Shown here: in pieces, positions 1 to 7,769 of the stretch
How positions within the stretch are numbered: the first letter of the stretch is position 1
Layout of the letters: each line of letters opens with the position of its first letter
Assembly: GCF_013401515.1 (NCBI RefSeq)
Contig: NZ_CP058529.1
Coordinates: forward strand, 2,418,001 to 2,482,000
Direction: 5' to 3'
Length of the DNA: 64,000 nucleotides
From: Halorarum halophilum
GTDB taxonomy: Archaea > Halobacteriota > Halobacteria > Halobacteriales > Haloferacaceae
The notes under the pieces: model-generated
The model's input: the letters and a program-made list of their open reading frames with translations, nothing else
Told to the model about the DNA's origin: nothing
Database searches by the model: none
Translations under genes and position numbers: made by a program

Positions 1-1
1 C

Positions 2-1573
2 GGCCCCCTGGCGGACGTACTCGGCAACGAGTTCTACGTCGTCCGCGTGTTCGGGTTCACCGCCTGGCAGGCGTTCCTCTCGACGCTCGCCAGCGTCGCG
101 CTCGGCCTGCCGGGCGCGTGGGTGCTCGCCCGCTTCGAGTTCCGGGGCCGCGAGACGCTGAAGTCGCTGACGATGGTGCCGTTCGTGCTCCCGTCGGTAA
201 TGGTCGCGGTCGGCTTCTACGCGACCTTCGGCGCGGCGGGCACCCTCAACGACGTGCTCGGGGCGCTCGGCCTCGGCGAACTCGACCTCCTCCCCTCGCT
301 CGGCGCGATCATCCTCGCGCACGCCTTCTACAACGCCCCGCTGGTGACCCGCGTGACGACGGCCGCCTGGGAGTCCGTCGACGCGGGCGCGGTCGAGACG
401 GCCCGATCCCTGGGCGCGTCGCCCCGGCGGGCGTTCCGGGACGTGGTCGTCCCACAGCTCCTGCCGGCAGTGCTGATGGGCGCGACCCTGACGTTCGTGT
501 TCACGTTCGCCTCCTTCCCCATCGTGCTCGCGCTCGGTGGGGCGCGCTACGCCACCGTCGAGGTATTCATCTACTCGGCGGTCCGCCAGCTCGACTACGC
601 CGACGCGGCCGCGCTCGCGACCGTCGAGTCCGCGGTGTCGCTCTCGCTCACGGCGCTGTACCTCCGGTACGAACGGGCACAGACCGCTGAGCGCCGGGAC
701 GTTCGGCCGCTCACCCGAGAGCGACTCGTTCCCGAGTCGTGGACGAGCGCGGCCGCCTGGACCCGCGAACGACTCGCCTCCCGGCTCGCGATCGCCGGCT
801 ACGCGGCGATCGTCGCCGTCGTGGTCCTCGGCCCCCTCGTCAGCATGGTGTACGCGAGCCTCACCGTCGACGGGCAACTCACGCTCGACGCCTACCGGTT
901 CCTGCTCCGCCGGCAGGTGTCGGGCGCGGCGTTCCAGGTGAAACCCCTCCCCGCGGTCCTGAACTCCCTCCTCTTCGGCGTCGCCACCCTGGTCGTCGCG
1001 CTCCCAATGGGCGTCTCGATGGCCGTGCTCACGACCCGGAAGTTCCGCGGACGGACGCTCGTCGACGCGCTGTCGATGGCGCCGCTGGCGGTGTCGGGCA
1101 TCGTCGTCGGGCTCGGCCTGCTCCGGGGGCTGGTGTTCGGCATCGAGGCGTTCGGCTACCGGTTCTCCGCGTCTGGGCCAGCCGCCATCGTCGCCGCCCA
1201 CGCCGTCGCCGCCTACCCGTTCGTCGTCCGCAACGTCGCGCCGCCGCTCGACGGCCTCGACCGGACGCTCGTCGAGTCGGCCCGGTCCCTCGGCGCCTCG
1301 CGGGTCCGCGCGCTCCTCGACGTCGAACTCCCGCTCGTCTGGCCGGGCGTCGCCGCGGGCGCGGCGTTCGCGTTCGCCATCAGCGTCGGCGAGTTCGACG
1401 CGACGGTCGTGCTCGCCGAGGGCGGCGGGACGTACACGATGCCCGTCGCCGTCGAGCGGTTCATCGGCCGACGGCTCGGCCCCGCCACGGCGATGGGGAC
1501 GGTGCTGCTCGCGGTGACGGCCGCCTCCTTCGTCGTCATCGAGCGCGTCGGGGGTGGCTTCCGTGGCCGATGA
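2..1573 (+). CDS. ABC transporter permease with two fused permease domains (5' partial)
   Basis: Membrane subunit of an importer of the ThiP/FbpB type, with two permease domains in one chain. Each half has hydrophobic segments and an EAA-type loop that contacts the ATPase: ETARSLGASPRRAF in the first half and ESARSLGASRVRAL in the second. The frame is open to the left edge (codons begin at base 2), so the true start lies outside the window; the GTG at 47 is internal. It overlaps the ATPase gene by 20 bases, indicating one operon. Thiamine and ferric iron are the usual substrates of such double permeases; the binding protein that would decide is not in view. Confidence 0.88.
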   Translation, partial: GPLADVLGNEFYVVRVFGFTAWQAFLSTLASVALGLPGAWVLARFEFRGRETLKSLTMVPFVLPSVMVAVGFYATFGAAGTLNDVLGALGLGELDLLPSLGAIILAHAFYNAPLVTRVTTAAWESVDAGAVETARSLGASPRRAFRDVVVPQLLPAVLMGATLTFVFTFASFPIVLALGGARYATVEVFIYSAVRQLDYADAAALATVESAVSLSLTALYLRYERAQTAERRDVRPLTRERLVPESWTSAAAWTRERLASRLAIAGYAAIVAVVVLGPLVSMVYASLTVDGQLTLDAYRFLLRRQVSGAAFQVKPLPAVLNSLLFGVATLVVALPMGVSMAVLTTRKFRGRTLVDALSMAPLAVSGIVVGLGLLRGLVFGIEAFGYRFSASGPAAIVAAHAVAAYPFVVRNVAPPLDGLDRTLVESARSLGASRVRALLDVELPLVWPGVAAGAAFAFAISVGEFDATVVLAEGGGTYTMPVAVERFIGRRLGPATAMGTVLLAVTAASFVVIERVGGGFRGR

Positions 1574-2654
1574 GGAGTCCGCGACCGGCAGGGATTCGGC
1601 AACGGGCGGACGGTCCGCGGCCGACGTGCGGCTGGACGGGCTCCGGGTCGAGTACGGCGCGACCGCCGCGCTCGACGGCGTCGACCTCCACGTCGAACCG
1701 GGCGAGTTCTTCACCCTCGTCGGGCCGTCCGGCTGCGGGAAGACCACGACGCTCCGGTCGATCGCGGGGTTCGAGACGCCGACCGCCGGGACCGTCGACA
1801 TCGCCGGCGAGTCGATGCGCGGGGTTCCACCCGAGGACCGCGGTGTTGGCGTCGTCTTCCAGAACTACGCCCTGTTCCCGCACATGGACGTCGCCGAGAA
1901 CGTCGCGTACGGCCTGCGCTTTTCGGACGCGCCGGGCGGCGTCGGGCGGGACGAGCGCGTCGCCGACCTCCTCGACCTGGTGGACCTCGGGGGCTTCGGC
2001 GACCGCGACCCGGCGACGCTATCGGGCGGCCAGCGCCAGCGCGTCTCGCTCGCCCGCGCGCTCGCACCCGGCCCCCGCCTGCTGCTGCTCGACGAGCCGA
2101 TGTCCGCGCTCGACGCCCGCCTGCGCGAGCGCCTCCGGGTGCAGGTACGGGAGATCCAGCAGGAACTGGGGATCACGACCGTCTACGTCACCCACGACCA
2201 GGAGGAGGCGCTCGCCGTCTCCGACCGGGTCGCGGTGATGAACGGCGGTCGCGTCGAGCAGGTCGGGCCGCCGCGGCGGCTATACCGGGAGCCGAACACC
2301 CAGTTCGTCGCGGAGTTCCTCGGCGACAACAACGTGTTCGACGGCGGCGTCGTCGCCGCGGACGGCGACCGGGCCACCGTCCGCGTCCGCGGGCACGACC
2401 TCGTCGTCGACGGTCCGGGACTCTCCGTCGGCGACCGCGCGACCGTCTGCGTCCGCCCGGAACGCCTCCGCGTCGACGACGGGGAGAACCGGTTGACCGC
2501 GACCGTCGCGAGCACGGAGTTCCTCGGCGACGCGACGCGCGTCCACTGCGACTGGGACGGGGCGCCGCTCACCGCCCAGACCGACCGCGACCTCTCGGGG
2601 ACCGTGACGTTCGGCTTCGACCCTGCGGACGCGCACGTGGTCCCCGTGGAGTGA
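1554..2654 (+). CDS. ABC transporter ATP-binding protein with C-terminal TOBE-like region
   Basis: ATPase partner of the preceding permease. The Walker A motif GPSGCGKT is near residue 58, the signature is LSGGQRQRVSLARAL, and Walker B is LLLLDEPMSALD followed by a switch histidine in TVYVTHDQEEA. The 366-residue length leaves about 130 residues after the nucleotide-binding domain, typical of the TOBE regulatory region of PotA/FbpC/MalK-type ATPases and longer than classical ThiQ. The start is GTG at 1554, with another GTG at 1563; both overlap the permease stop. Whether it serves thiamine, iron or another anion is inference. Confidence 0.9.
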   Translation: MASVADEESATGRDSATGGRSAADVRLDGLRVEYGATAALDGVDLHVEPGEFFTLVGPSGCGKTTTLRSIAGFETPTAGTVDIAGESMRGVPPEDRGVGVVFQNYALFPHMDVAENVAYGLRFSDAPGGVGRDERVADLLDLVDLGGFGDRDPATLSGGQRQRVSLARALAPGPRLLLLDEPMSALDARLRERLRVQVREIQQELGITTVYVTHDQEEALAVSDRVAVMNGGRVEQVGPPRRLYREPNTQFVAEFLGDNNVFDGGVVAADGDRATVRVRGHDLVVDGPGLSVGDRATVCVRPERLRVDDGENRLTATVASTEFLGDATRVHCDWDGAPLTAQTDRDLSGTVTFGFDPADAHVVPVE

Positions 2655-2669
2655 GCGTCGGCGGTCCAC

Positions 2670-3314
2670 TCACGTCGAACCGTCCGCGGGGGCCTCCTGC
2701 TCGCTTTCCGCCGTCCGGTAATCGAGTAACACCACGCCGTTCGAGAACGTCCGCGAGTCCAGCAGTTCGAGGTCGACCTCGGCCTCGACGTCCTCGAACA
2801 GCCGTTTCCCGGGCCCCAGGACGACGGGGTTGACGAAGAGCCGGTACTCGTCGATCAGGCCGAGGTTCGTCAGCGTCTGCACGAGACTGCCGCTCCCGAA
2901 GATCACGATGTCCTCGCCCGGTTGGGCCTTGAGTTCCCGGACCTCGTCCTCGACGTCCCCGTCGACCAGGCGCGAGTTCTCCCAGTCGACCCGTTCGAGG
3001 GTCTCCGAGAACACGACCTTGGGCAGGCTGTTCATCGCCTCGGTGATGGCCGGGTCCTCCTCGTCCGCCGCGGAGGTCGGCCAGTACTCCTCCATCAGTT
3101 CGTACGTCGTTCGTCCGAACAGGATGGTGTCGAAGGAGTCGATCTGGTCCCTGGAGTACCGTTCTGTCTCGTCGTTCCACACGAACCAGTCGATCTCCCC
3201 GTCCGGGCCGGCGTAGCAACCGTCCACCGTCACGAAGTTCGAGACGACGACCGACCGCCGGGCGGTCCCCGCGCCGTCCTCCTCGTCAGTTCGGTCCGGT
3301 TCCGTGTCGGTCAT
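2670..3314 (-). CDS. dihydrofolate reductase/RibD C-terminal family protein
   Basis: A 214-residue protein of the RibD_C/YwjB group, which shares the DHFR fold. Visible family features are an N-terminal strand (VVVSNFVTVDGCYAG), the segment DTILFGRTTYELM, and the nucleotide-binding strand EDIVIFGSGSLVQTL. The substrate of these stand-alone proteins is generally unknown, and they are not normally the folate enzyme. The start is the ATG at 3314; an upstream in-frame ATG at 3368 would add a tail unlike the family. The gene stands alone, convergent with the ABC operon. Confidence 0.82.
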   Translation of the reverse strand: MTDTEPDRTDEEDGAGTARRSVVVSNFVTVDGCYAGPDGEIDWFVWNDETERYSRDQIDSFDTILFGRTTYELMEEYWPTSAADEEDPAITEAMNSLPKVVFSETLERVDWENSRLVDGDVEDEVRELKAQPGEDIVIFGSGSLVQTLTNLGLIDEYRLFVNPVVLGPGKRLFEDVEAEVDLELLDSRTFSNGVVLLDYRTAESEQEAPADGST

Positions 3315-3432
3315 CGTCGTCGAAGGTCGGCCCCGGATCACCTTGTTATGAGGCGGTCCGGACGGCAAAACTCGGTCCTACTGCCGACACTGGGGCCGCT
3401 CTACCGCGGTTCGGATTCGACCGTCTGGGGAA

Positions 3433-3504
3433 CGCCGCCAGCGGTGATCGCAGGGGCGCCGCCAGCGGTCGTCGCGGGAGCGTTGCCAGCGGCCGCCGGC
3501 GGAC
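3433..3504 (+). repeat. three tandem 24-bp imperfect repeats
   Basis: Three consecutive 24-base units, each beginning CGCCGCCAGCGG or CGTTGCCAGCGG, fill part of the spacer upstream of the Rieske-FAD oxidoreductase. The unit is a multiple of three and the frame of the downstream gene is open through it, encoding PPAVIAG-like octapeptides, but I see no start codon making that translation convincing. The units end about 70 bases before the gene. Confidence 0.7.
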
Positions 3505-3575
3505 GTTCGGAACGCGGCTTGCTGCTCCCGGCCGCGGTGGTTTACGACTACGGGCCGAACTGCGGGTGTCCCAGC

Positions 3576-5141
3576 ATGTCCCCCACCGACGAGTTTCACG
3601 ACCCGAACGCGTCCCGCCCCGACGGAACGAGGACCTCGGTCTGGACGGGGACCAGCCCCGCGACCGACTACGACCCGCTCTCGGACGGCGATCACGTCGA
3701 CGTCGCGGTGGTCGGCGGCGGCATCGTCGGGTTGACGGCCGCCGCCGAACTGGTCGCCGCGGGCCGGTCGGTCGCCCTCGTCGAACGTGACCGCATCGTC
3801 TCCGGCGCGACCGGCAACACGACCGCGAAGGTCACCTCCCAGCACGGGGTCATCTACCGACACCTGATGGAGCTGGCGGGCGCGACGGTCGCCCGCGCCT
3901 ACGCGGAGGCGAACGAGGCCGCCATCGACTACGTGGAGTCGACCGCCGACGACCTCGACGTCGACTGCGGGTTCCGTCGGCTCCCGGCGTACGTCTACAC
4001 GCACGACCCCGACGAGCGCCGACGCTACAGAGCCGAGGCCGACGCCGCGCGCCACCTCGGCATCCCCGCGCGGGCGGTCGACTCCATCCCACTCCCCGAC
4101 CAGCCCGCGGCGGCCGTCCGGTTCGACGACCAGGCCGAGTTCCACCCCCGGAAATACCTGCTCGCGCTCGCCGAGTCCGTCGTCGAGGACGGCGGGCGGA
4201 TCTACGAGGAGACCCGGGCCGTGGACGTCGAGGACGGCTCCGACGGCCCGTGTCGGGTCGACACCGACCGGGGGGAACTGGCGGCCGACGCCGTCGTCCT
4301 CGCCACGCACTTCCCGATGGTCGACCCGGCGTTCTACTTCGCCCGCCTCCACCCGAAGAAGTCCTACGTCGTCGCCGTCGACGCCGCCGACCCGCCCGAC
4401 GAGGGTGTCTTCTACCGCGCCGGCGAGCCGTACCTCTCGGTCCGGACCTGCGAGACCGACGAGCACGGGACGCTGACGCTCGTCGGCGGACAGAACCACA
4501 AGACCGGTCAGGGCGGCAGCGTCGCCGAGCGGTTCGACCGGGTCGAGGCGTCGGCCCACGAACACTTCGACGTCTCCGCGGTCCCGTACCGGTGGTCGAC
4601 GCAGGACTTCGTGTCGGTCGACCGACGGCCGTACGTCGGCGAACTCGAGCGGCGCGAGGACCTGTACGTCGCGACGGGGTTCGGCGGGTGGGGGATGACC
4701 AACGGCACCGCCGCGGGGAGACTCATAGCCGATCTCGTCCGGGGCCGGTCGAACGACTGGGCCCAGTCGTTCGACCCGGCCCGCGTTCCGGACGGGGAGG
4801 GGACGGGGACGCTCCTCCGGGAGAACCTGAACGTCGGCCGGCAGTACGTGGAGGACTGGGCGCGCAAACCGTTCTCCTCGCCCGGAAACCAGACGCTCCG
4901 GAACCTCTCGCCCGGCGAGGGAACGGTCGTCCGCCGGGGCACCGACCTGATCGGCGTATCGCGCGGCGAGGACGGCGACCTGCAGGCCGTCTCAGCGGTG
5001 TGCCCGCACATGGGCTGTGTCGTCAGCTGGAACGACGGGGAGGGGACCTGGGACTGTCCGTGTCACGGCTCCCGGTTCGAGGCGGACGGACACGTCATCG
5101 ACGGGCCCGCCGTCGACGACCTCCCGACGAAGGACGACTGA
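3576..5141 (+). CDS. FAD-dependent oxidoreductase with C-terminal Rieske [2Fe-2S] domain
   Basis: A 521-residue fusion. Residues about 40-400 are a DadA-like FAD oxidoreductase: the dinucleotide motif VVGGGIVG starts near residue 45 and FGGWGMTNG forms the later FAD contact. Residues about 430-521 are a Rieske domain with CPHMGC and CPCHG supplying the two Cys and two His cluster ligands. Such fusions pass electrons between an amine or amino-acid-type substrate and the iron-sulfur centre; the substrate cannot be read. The start is ATG at 3576, matching the family; the longer upstream open frame contains the tandem repeats and is not convincing protein. Confidence 0.9.
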   Translation: MSPTDEFHDPNASRPDGTRTSVWTGTSPATDYDPLSDGDHVDVAVVGGGIVGLTAAAELVAAGRSVALVERDRIVSGATGNTTAKVTSQHGVIYRHLMELAGATVARAYAEANEAAIDYVESTADDLDVDCGFRRLPAYVYTHDPDERRRYRAEADAARHLGIPARAVDSIPLPDQPAAAVRFDDQAEFHPRKYLLALAESVVEDGGRIYEETRAVDVEDGSDGPCRVDTDRGELAADAVVLATHFPMVDPAFYFARLHPKKSYVVAVDAADPPDEGVFYRAGEPYLSVRTCETDEHGTLTLVGGQNHKTGQGGSVAERFDRVEASAHEHFDVSAVPYRWSTQDFVSVDRRPYVGELERREDLYVATGFGGWGMTNGTAAGRLIADLVRGRSNDWAQSFDPARVPDGEGTGTLLRENLNVGRQYVEDWARKPFSSPGNQTLRNLSPGEGTVVRRGTDLIGVSRGEDGDLQAVSAVCPHMGCVVSWNDGEGTWDCPCHGSRFEADGHVIDGPAVDDLPTKDD

Positions 5142-5197
5142 CGGGGCGGGGACGAAGCGACGACTGAGCGACGAAGAAGTCGGGGGACGCTCAGATC

Positions 5198-5926
5198 TCA
5201 GAGTGCCACGCCGACGGTGAGCAGGGTTCCGTAGGTCCGGTACCGTTCGACCATCTCCTCTCGGGTCTCCCAGTTCTCGGTGGGAAACTCCTCGGCCGGC
5301 GGGATCTCCACGTCGCGGTCGGGGACGTTGTCCTGCGAGGCGACCGCGAGCCCCGCCTCCTCGAACGCCTCGCGGTACTGGTCGGCGTCCCAGCGCGTCA
5401 TGTCGACGGAGATGTTGTCCTGCCAGGCGTGGCTGTGGACGTTCTCCTCGTAGTAGTTCACCGCACAGTGGAACGTCCCGCCGGGCCGGAGGACGCGGGC
5501 GACCTCCCGGAGCGTCTCGTGCGGGTCGGCCGAGTAGTAGAACGCCTCCATGGAGAAGGCGTGGTCGATCGAGTCGTCGGCGAACGGGAGGTGACCGAAG
5601 TCGCCGACGACGAAGCCGAGGTCTGCGGTCGAGGCGGCCGGGGTCTCTCCGCCGAGGTCCGCGGCCGAGGGCTCCTCCTCGGTGTACTCGCGGGCGTTCC
5701 GGGCCATCTCGGGGGAGCCGTCGAGGCCGTACCCCCGGGCGATGTCCTTCGTGTCCGCGAGCGCACGAAGCGCGTAGCCGCTGCCGGTCCCCAGGTCGAG
5801 GACGGTGTCGCCCGGCCCTGCCGGCATCCTGGCGAGCGCGTGCTTCGCGGTTTGCCAGTGCCGCTCCTCCATCCCCCGGTCCCGGCCGTCGGCGGCCCAC
5901 GCGTCGAACTCCTGGCGAACGCTCAT
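5198..5926 (-). CDS. class I SAM-dependent methyltransferase
   Basis: A 242-residue Rossmann methyltransferase. Motif I is VLDLGTGSGYAL near residue 40, followed by acidic motif II (YGLDGSPEM) and the post-motif segment LRPGGTFHCAVNYYEE. The substrate is not evident; the fold family includes UbiE/ubiquinone-type and small-molecule methylases. The start is ATG at 5926. It is divergent from the acetyltransferase gene, and the two promoters lie in an almost perfectly symmetrical spacer. Confidence 0.87.
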   Translation of the reverse strand: MSVRQEFDAWAADGRDRGMEERHWQTAKHALARMPAGPGDTVLDLGTGSGYALRALADTKDIARGYGLDGSPEMARNAREYTEEEPSAADLGGETPAASTADLGFVVGDFGHLPFADDSIDHAFSMEAFYYSADPHETLREVARVLRPGGTFHCAVNYYEENVHSHAWQDNISVDMTRWDADQYREAFEEAGLAVASQDNVPDRDVEIPPAEEFPTENWETREEMVERYRTYGTLLTVGVAL

Positions 5927-5947
5927 ACCGGGGGGAGCGGGTCGGCG

Positions 5948-5985
5948 GACGTAAGCCCCGCGGTGGCGTCCGCGGGACTTACGGT
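5948..5985. promoter_or_regulatory. mirror-image divergent promoter pair
   Basis: Two 13-base arms, GTAAGCCCCGCGG (5951-5963) and CCGCGGGACTTAC (5970-5982), match as an inverted repeat at 12 of 13 positions with a 6-base centre. Each arm end carries a weak TATA-like CTTAC placed about 25-30 bases before the start codon of its own gene (5926 on the minus strand, 6011 on the plus strand). The symmetry suggests shared control. Confidence 0.5.
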
Positions 5986-6010
5986 AGTCGGTGCCAAACC
6001 AGCGGCTCAC

Positions 6011-6433
6011 ATGCACGTCCGAGACGCGGTCGAAGCCGACGCCGCCGCGCTCGCGACCATCGCCGACACGCCGACGGAGGCGATGCGGAGCGTCATCCAC
6101 GACCGGACGGTCTACGTCGCGCTCGACGACTCGCCCGCGGACCCGGGGGAGGAGGAGACGGACCCGGACGACGTGCTGGGCTTTCTCAGCTTCGACGCCC
6201 GGGACGGCACCGTCCACGTGACCCAGTTCGGCGGCGCCAGGGACGTCTGTGCCCGCCTGCTCGAGGAACCCCTGCGTTTCGCGTCCAGCGAGGCGATGGG
6301 CGTCGAACTCCTCGTGCTCGACGGGGAGGACGAGATGCGCGAGGCCGCCGAGAGCGCGGGGTTCCACCGGGTCGGGACGGGCCCGCGATTCGAGGGGGAG
6401 CAGACCACCCGCTACCGGCTCGAAGCGCCCTGA
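6011..6433 (+). CDS. GNAT-like N-acetyltransferase, probable
   Basis: A 140-residue protein beginning MHVRDAVEADAAALATIAD, the usual first strand and helix of GNAT acetyltransferases. A central strand, DVLGFLSFDARDGTVHVTQF, is followed by a helix, and the C-terminal AAESAGFHRVGTGPRFEG resembles the late family segment in which a residue gives specificity. The acetyl-CoA loop is not canonical (GGARDVCARLL), so activity is uncertain. ATG start at 6011, probably leaderless. Confidence 0.7.
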   Translation: MHVRDAVEADAAALATIADTPTEAMRSVIHDRTVYVALDDSPADPGEEETDPDDVLGFLSFDARDGTVHVTQFGGARDVCARLLEEPLRFASSEAMGVELLVLDGEDEMREAAESAGFHRVGTGPRFEGEQTTRYRLEAP

Positions 6434-6490
6434 AACCCGTTTCGTCGCGACGGTCACGCTGTACAGCCGGCCGGTAGCTCGTCTCTTCAG

Positions 6491-7501
6491 TCAGAACGGC
6501 CCGACGTCCGTGTAGCGAACCCGTCGGTACAGGTAGAATAGGCCGAACGGGAGCGCGAGCACCAGGCCCCCGATGGCGTACCAGAGCGCGAGCGGCCGCC
6601 AGCCCACGTCGGCCCGGCGGACGGCAGTCGCGTCGTGGTAGAAGGCGAGCGGGACCAGCACGACCCGAAGGAACAGGACGCCGGCGACCGCGGCCAGCAA
6701 CGGCCCGCTCAGCACCATCCCGACGCCGTCGGGGAGCGCATCGATCCCCTCGGAGACGGCGACCAGCACCTCGGTCACGCCGCCGAGGAGGACCCCGACG
6801 GCCACGATGACCCACCAGTTCGACGGGACCGTCCGCCCCTCGTAGAAGGCGAACCGGTCCCCGTACCGCGTCGTCGGGGTGCCGACGTAGCGCCGACGCT
6901 TCAGCAGGTAGAGACAGCAGGTCGGGAGCGGCGCCAGGACAACGGCGGGCCCGTAGAACCGGCGCGATGGCGACCACTCGACCGCGTCGGCGCGTCGGAG
7001 CAGCGTCGCGTCACGGAGCAGTGCGGCGGGGAGGACGACCAGGCGCACCAGCGCCGCCGCCGCGAGCGCGACCAGGACGCCCGCCTCGGCCGCGGAGGAC
7101 AGCCCCCCCGAGAGCGACGGGACCGGCAGGTCGCCGATGGCGAAGGGGAGGCTCCAGGCGGTCGCGACGAACGCCCACGCGACGGTCCCGACAGCGAGCA
7201 CCTGCCACCACGAGGCGCCCGTCGGATCCGATTCGCGGAACGCCGCCGGCGGTCGCGGGAGTTCCGCGGACGCGGTCGATCCCGATTCCGACGGCTCGTT
7301 CGAATCCCCCCGTTCGTCCTCGGCCGGTCCGCCGAGTCGCCGCGACGGTTCGCCCGAGATCCGGACCGTGACCTCCGTTTCCGCAGGAGAATCGCTGGGT
7401 GCGTCAGACGTTCCCACGTCCGACGGTTCCGCAGACTCGACCCACTCGAAACCGTACCCTTCGGCTCGGGCGTCCTCCGAGTCCTCGGGTGAGTCGGCCA
7501 T
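6491..7501 (-). CDS. membrane protein with internally duplicated two-helix unit
   Basis: A 336-residue protein of unknown function. About 95 N-terminal residues are acidic and Ser/Pro-rich and probably cytoplasmic. The rest contains two homologous halves: LVRLVVLPAALLRDATLLRR ... CCLYLLKRRRYVGTP, and LRVVLVPLAFYHDATAVRR ... GLFYLYRRVRYTDVGP. Each half has hydrophobic helices, an HDAT/RDAT-type loop and a basic stretch ending in an RRRY/RRVRY motif. A TATA-like element (GATTAAGTG on the minus strand, 7526-7535) sits about 25 bases ahead of the ATG. Confidence 0.75.
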   Translation of the reverse strand: MADSPEDSEDARAEGYGFEWVESAEPSDVGTSDAPSDSPAETEVTVRISGEPSRRLGGPAEDERGDSNEPSESGSTASAELPRPPAAFRESDPTGASWWQVLAVGTVAWAFVATAWSLPFAIGDLPVPSLSGGLSSAAEAGVLVALAAAALVRLVVLPAALLRDATLLRRADAVEWSPSRRFYGPAVVLAPLPTCCLYLLKRRRYVGTPTTRYGDRFAFYEGRTVPSNWWVIVAVGVLLGGVTEVLVAVSEGIDALPDGVGMVLSGPLLAAVAGVLFLRVVLVPLAFYHDATAVRRADVGWRPLALWYAIGGLVLALPFGLFYLYRRVRYTDVGPF

Positions 7502-7657
7502 CTACCGTCCGGACGGGGGAGTGTCACTTAATCGGGGTGGAAGCGACCGGACTCGCCCGCAGTGGAGACGGTGGTCGTGCGGGAGCGGTACGGTGTCGCC
7601 AGGTCACCCTCCGCGAACGAGGGAGCGAAGCGACCGAGCGAGCGGAATTTTGGCATC

Positions 7658-7764
7658 ACGGGAAATCTTCGATTTCCCGTTAGTAGTGGGATTCCAGAGG
7701 AATCCCACAACATGGACGGGTTTTGCGGGGGTTCGACGAGCGAGCGAGGAGGACCCCCGCAAAA
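7658..7764. repeat. three tandem perfect stem-loops between genes
   Basis: Three adjacent perfect inverted repeats: 7658-7680 (10-bp arms ACGGGAAATC/GATTTCCCGT, loop TTC), 7686-7708 (10-bp arms GTGGGATTCC/GGAATCCCAC, loop AGA) and 7721-7764 (12-bp arms TTTTGCGGGGGT/ACCCCCGCAAAA with a 20-base GAGCGAGCGAGG-rich loop). The last ends 5 bases beyond the polD1 stop codon on the transcribed side, so it could help end that transcript. The GAGCGAGC-type loop resembles the core of the larger dispersed elements at 32, 39.7 and 44.2 kb. Confidence 0.75.
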
Positions 7765-7769
7765 GAGGT

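Noticed and set aside
2922-3575. Long upstream extension of the Rieske-FAD oxidoreductase frame
   Set aside because: It runs antisense through the DHFR-like gene, contains the tandem repeats and has no family similarity; ATG 3576 gives the family N-terminus.
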